Shown piece after piece: positions 5,830-7,130 of a stretch of DNA of 7,130 nt. Below the pieces are notes generated by a model. The model was not told the origin of the DNA and ran no database searches. It was given only the letters and a program-made list of their open reading frames with translations. The position numbers and the translations under genes are program-made. Numbering within the stretch: position 1 is the stretch's first letter; every line of letters begins with the position of its first letter. The stretch lies in the NCBI GenBank assembly GCA_903860995.1, contig CAIOSS010000275.1:1-7130 (forward strand), given 5' to 3'. This DNA is from an uncultured delta proteobacterium (GTDB lineage Bacteria > Myxococcota_A > Polyangia > Polyangiales > Ga0077539).

Positions 5830-5844
5830 GTAGAGTGACTCTAC
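5830..5844. promoter_or_regulatory. Perfect 15-base palindrome GTAGAGTGACTCTAC, operator-like
   Basis: The two 7-base arms GTAGAGT and ACTCTAC are exact reverse complements around a central G. The layout is that of a dimeric repressor or activator site rather than a terminator, because there is no T-run and the arms have almost no loop. It lies 76 bases before the stress-gene ATG. Its right arm forms the first seven bases of copy 2 of the direct repeat and overlaps the candidate -35 of that gene. The regulator is not identifiable from the window. Confidence 0.5.
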
Positions 5845-5855
5845 AAACCTTCGTC
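5838..5855 (+). repeat. Imperfect 18-base direct repeat, copy 2 (overlaps the palindrome)
   Basis: This is the second copy of ACTCWACAAACMTTCGWC, 15 of 18 bases identical to 5772-5789. The three differences are all A/T or A/C exchanges. Only this copy is preceded by the inverted arm that completes the 15-base palindrome. Confidence 0.55.
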
Positions 5856-5869
5856 TAGCCTGGTATGGA
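5840..5869 (+). promoter_or_regulatory. Candidate promoter for the KGG stress gene
   Basis: TCTACA (5840-5845; 4 of 6 to TTGACA) and TATGGA (5864-5869; 3 of 6 to TATAAT, preceded by TGG as in extended -10 sites) are 18 bases apart. Transcription would start near 5876, giving a leader of about 45 bases. The -35 overlaps the palindrome, so a bound regulator would block it. The match is weak. An alternative sigma factor would not be recognised by this comparison. Confidence 0.25.
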
Positions 5870-5880
5870 CGAGGCAGGAA

Positions 5881-5910
5881 TTGCCGTTTCCGGGAGTAGA
5901 CACCCGGCAG
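5881..5910 (+). promoter_or_regulatory. Possible 5' leader hairpins next to the Shine-Dalgarno of the stress gene
   Basis: CCGGG (5890-5894) can pair with CCCGG (5903-5907) around an 8-base loop, closing one base before the Shine-Dalgarno sequence. Alternatively TTGCCG (5881-5886) can pair with CGGCAG (5905-5910), including one G-U pair, which takes in the first bases of AGGAGGT. The two stems share bases 5905-5907 and so exclude each other. Both are short and may be fortuitous in GC-rich sequence. Confidence 0.3.
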
Positions 5911-5915
5911 GAGGT
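5909..5915 (+). promoter_or_regulatory. Strong Shine-Dalgarno AGGAGGT
   Basis: AGGAGGT is a full-length anti-16S match, 5 bases before ATG 5921. It is the strongest ribosome binding site in the window and fixes the stress-gene start, suggesting high expression. Confidence 0.85.
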
Positions 5916-5920
5916 CGTGC

Positions 5921-6190
5921 ATGTCGAGCAGTGAGATGACGGGCGGCGGGTCGGCGAACGGAAGCTCTGGGGGGTCCAGCGAGGTCAGCGCGTCCCCGCG
6001 CAAGAAGCAGCGCCGCGGCTTCGCGGCGATGGACTCGGCGAAGCAGAAGGAGATCGCCAGCAAGGGCGGCAAGGCGTCCCACGCTCACGGCACCGGCCAT
6101 GAGTGGAACGCCTCCAGCGCCCGCGAGGCAGGCCGAAAGGGGGGCCTCGCCTCTCACGGCGGCCGCGGCAAGAACGCCGGCGCCCAGTAG
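5921..6190 (+). CDS. KGG-repeat stress-induced protein (YciG/GsiB/con-10 type)
   Basis: This 89-residue, very hydrophilic protein has a Ser/Gly-rich N-terminus (2-25), a basic patch PRKKQRR (26-32) and two KGG repeats. The first is GFAAMDSAKQKEIASKGGKA (33-52), followed by HGTGHEW (56-62). The second is SSAREAGRKGGLASHGG (65-81). The order RGFAxMDxxKQxEIAxKGGxA, HxxGTxHEW, EAxxAGxKGG is the hallmark of the KGG stress-protein family. By family knowledge these are disordered, hydrophilin-like cytoplasmic proteins induced by starvation, desiccation or osmotic stress; their biochemical role is unsettled. The usual spacing and residues are conserved here. The Ser/Gly N-terminal extension of about 25 residues is longer than in short family members. 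The gene is alone on its strand, has a perfect AGGAGGT site, and follows an intergenic region rich in repeats, consistent with strong controlled expression. It ends 14 bases from the convergent queG stop. No clear terminator is visible between them. Confidence 0.9.
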   Translation: MSSSEMTGGGSANGSSGGSSEVSASPRKKQRRGFAAMDSAKQKEIASKGGKASHAHGTGHEWNASSAREAGRKGGLASHGGRGKNAGAQ

Positions 6191-6204
6191 TCCGCGACGC
6201 CCCG

Positions 6205-7130
6205 CTACTCCGCGGCGGATCGACGCAAGATCTCTCCTATCGCCCACCCGGCCGCCTCGGCCGACGCCCCCGTTGAGCTGTCTCGATGGGCCTGGAGTAC
6301 CGGGAGGTGCCTGCGATCCCCGGTGTTTCCCAGCACCACTGCCGCGTTTCGCGCCATCCCCTCCCAGCCGGGGCGCGCCAGGGGAGAGCCCTCCGCGAGG
6401 GCCCCCCATCGCCCGGCGTCCATCGCGAGGATCGCCTCGGGGGAGAGCTCACGCCACCGCGGGTCGGGCGCGAAGCCTGCCGTCTCGTGGAGCGGCGGCG
6501 GCGCAGTGCGATTGAACGGGCACACGTCCTGGCAGTCGTCGCAGCCGAAGATCCGGTCGCCGACGCCCGCGCGCAGACCCTCGTCGATGGGCCCCTCGTG
6601 CTCGATGGTGAGGTAGCTCACGCACCGGCGAGCATCGAGGACGTGCGAGGCCACGAAGGCCTGCGTCGGGCACGCATCGAGGCAGCGGGTGCATGACCCG
6701 CAGCGCTCCTCCATGGGCTCGTCGGGGGGGAGCGCGAGGTCGGTCACCACCTCACCCAGCAGCAGGTAGCTCCCGAGGCCCGGCGCGATGATGCAGCCGT
6801 TGCGCCCGACGAAGCCGACGCCCGCGCGGCGGGCCCACGCGCGCTCCAGCACCGGCGCCGTGTCGACGAGCGGGCGGGCCTCGGCGCCGTGCTCACGGCG
6901 CAGCCAGGCCGCGAGCCGACGGAGCTTCTTGCGAAGGAAGTTGTGGTAGTCGCCCCCGCGCGCGTAGCGGGCGACCGCGGCGCCGGGCATGGGCGAGCGC
7001 TCGTCGCCCCGGTGGTACGAGAGCGCGCAGACGATCACCGAGCGGGCCTCGTCGAGGATGCCAGGGCCGCGCACGTCGCGTCGCACGACGGGGTTTTCAC
7101 CCAGCCAGGCCATGGTCCCGTGGCGACCGC
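6205..7130 (-). CDS. queG: Epoxyqueuosine reductase QueG (N-terminus beyond the right edge)
   Basis: QueG is a cytoplasmic, cobalamin- and iron-sulfur-dependent enzyme that reduces epoxyqueuosine to queuosine in the wobble base of tRNAs for Asn, Asp, His and Tyr. Counting from the ATG at 7113, the visible part has VDTAPVLERAWARRAG (83-98), with D84 at the catalytic Asp position, and GFVGRNGCII (100-109). GSYLLLGEVVTDL (114-126) follows. The first 4Fe-4S motif is CGSCTRCLDACP (138-149). The further cluster cysteines are C164, C191, C194 and C198 in CDDCQDVCPFNR. A HEAT-like C-terminus has RNAAVVLGNTGD and AAGWAIGEI. That ATG is probably internal. In-frame codons upstream give GRHGT before MAWLGEN, matching the QueG motif 'GxHGxMxYL', so the gene continues off the edge with some tens of residues missing. 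The usual Lys in 'GKN' is Arg here (R104). It is convergent with the KGG gene. Confidence 0.93.
   Translation of the reverse strand, partial: GRHGTMAWLGENPVVRRDVRGPGILDEARSVIVCALSYHRGDERSPMPGAAVARYARGGDYHNFLRKKLRRLAAWLRREHGAEARPLVDTAPVLERAWARRAGVGFVGRNGCIIAPGLGSYLLLGEVVTDLALPPDEPMEERCGSCTRCLDACPTQAFVASHVLDARRCVSYLTIEHEGPIDEGLRAGVGDRIFGCDDCQDVCPFNRTAPPPLHETAGFAPDPRWRELSPEAILAMDAGRWGALAEGSPLARPGWEGMARNAAVVLGNTGDRRHLPVLQAHRDSSTGASAEAAGWAIGEILRRSAAE

Larger units (their letters stand above)
5652..5920. other. Divergent intergenic region, relatively AT-rich, with several repeats
   Basis: These 269 bases separate the leftward M16 operon from the rightward KGG stress gene. The part from about 5771 to 5860 is clearly richer in A and T than any coding sequence in the window. 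It holds two palindromes (5760-5770, 5830-5844), an 18-base imperfect direct repeat (5772-5789 and 5838-5855) and candidate promoters on both strands. I see no convincing gene here. A 10-codon ATG reading frame at 5801-5833 has no supporting ribosome binding site. Confidence 0.7.

Noticed and set aside
5801..5833. Ten-codon ATG frame in the intergenic region, possible leader peptide
   Set aside because: It has no Shine-Dalgarno sequence, no attenuator-like codon run and no downstream terminator/antiterminator structure.
4617..5858. Long open frame on the plus strand across the zinc M16 gene
   Set aside because: It has no recognisable domain, and the opposite strand has the HxxEH peptidase with signal peptide and ribosome site.
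6186..6209. AGTAG...CTACT as a bidirectional terminator between the KGG and queG genes
   Set aside because: The arms are five bases around a 14-base loop, lack flanking T-runs, and consist mainly of the two opposed TAG stop codons.
5821..6409. Minus-strand frames opposite the KGG gene and the end of queG
   Set aside because: They are Arg/Gly/Ala-rich without motifs and lie opposite a conserved stress protein with a perfect ribosome site.

Overview
The window is a stretch of very GC-rich bacterial chromosome with an extreme bias for G or C at third codon positions. It carries two adjacent M16 peptidase genes with Ala/Pro-rich low-complexity segments, an orphan biotin carboxylase and a KGG-type stress protein. 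Together these suggest a myxobacterium-like or other high-GC Gram-negative organism. That placement is inferred, because no rRNA or marker gene is present. I see no tRNA, rRNA, CRISPR array, insertion sequence, integrase or phage gene, so this reads as ordinary chromosome rather than a mobile island.

Layout. At the left edge, reading leftward and cut by the window, is the N-terminus of a GT4-like glycosyltransferase. Divergent from it, and sharing a short intergenic region with one AT-rich box, is a rightward set of three closely spaced genes. These encode a stand-alone biotin carboxylase subunit (364-1731), an unusually small MgtC/DUF4010-type membrane protein (1741-2253) and an 82-residue hydrophobic protein of unknown function (2268-2516). 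This set meets, tail to tail with only 4 bases between, a leftward two-gene operon of secreted M16 zinc-peptidase-like proteins. The upstream gene (4248-5651) has a cleavable signal peptide and the HxxEH zinc motif but lacks the Arg/Tyr pair of the C-terminal half. The downstream gene (2521-4227) is a lipoprotein that has lost all the HxxEH zinc ligands but keeps the Arg/Tyr pair. The pair therefore looks like a split-active-site heterodimer of the cell envelope.

A 269-base, comparatively AT-rich intergenic region (5652-5920) separates the peptidase operon from a divergent small KGG-repeat stress protein gene (5921-6190). It holds a perfect 15-base palindrome, an 18-base imperfect direct repeat, an 11-base palindrome and a possible hairpin just before a strong Shine-Dalgarno sequence. 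The right edge holds a leftward queG (epoxyqueuosine reductase, tRNA queuosine synthesis). Its N-terminus continues past the end of the window.

The genes do not form one pathway. The most rewarding items are the complementary residue losses in the M16 pair, the compact MgtC/DUF4010 protein, and the structured intergenic region before the stress gene. I did not find convincing evidence for a wholly new multi-gene system.
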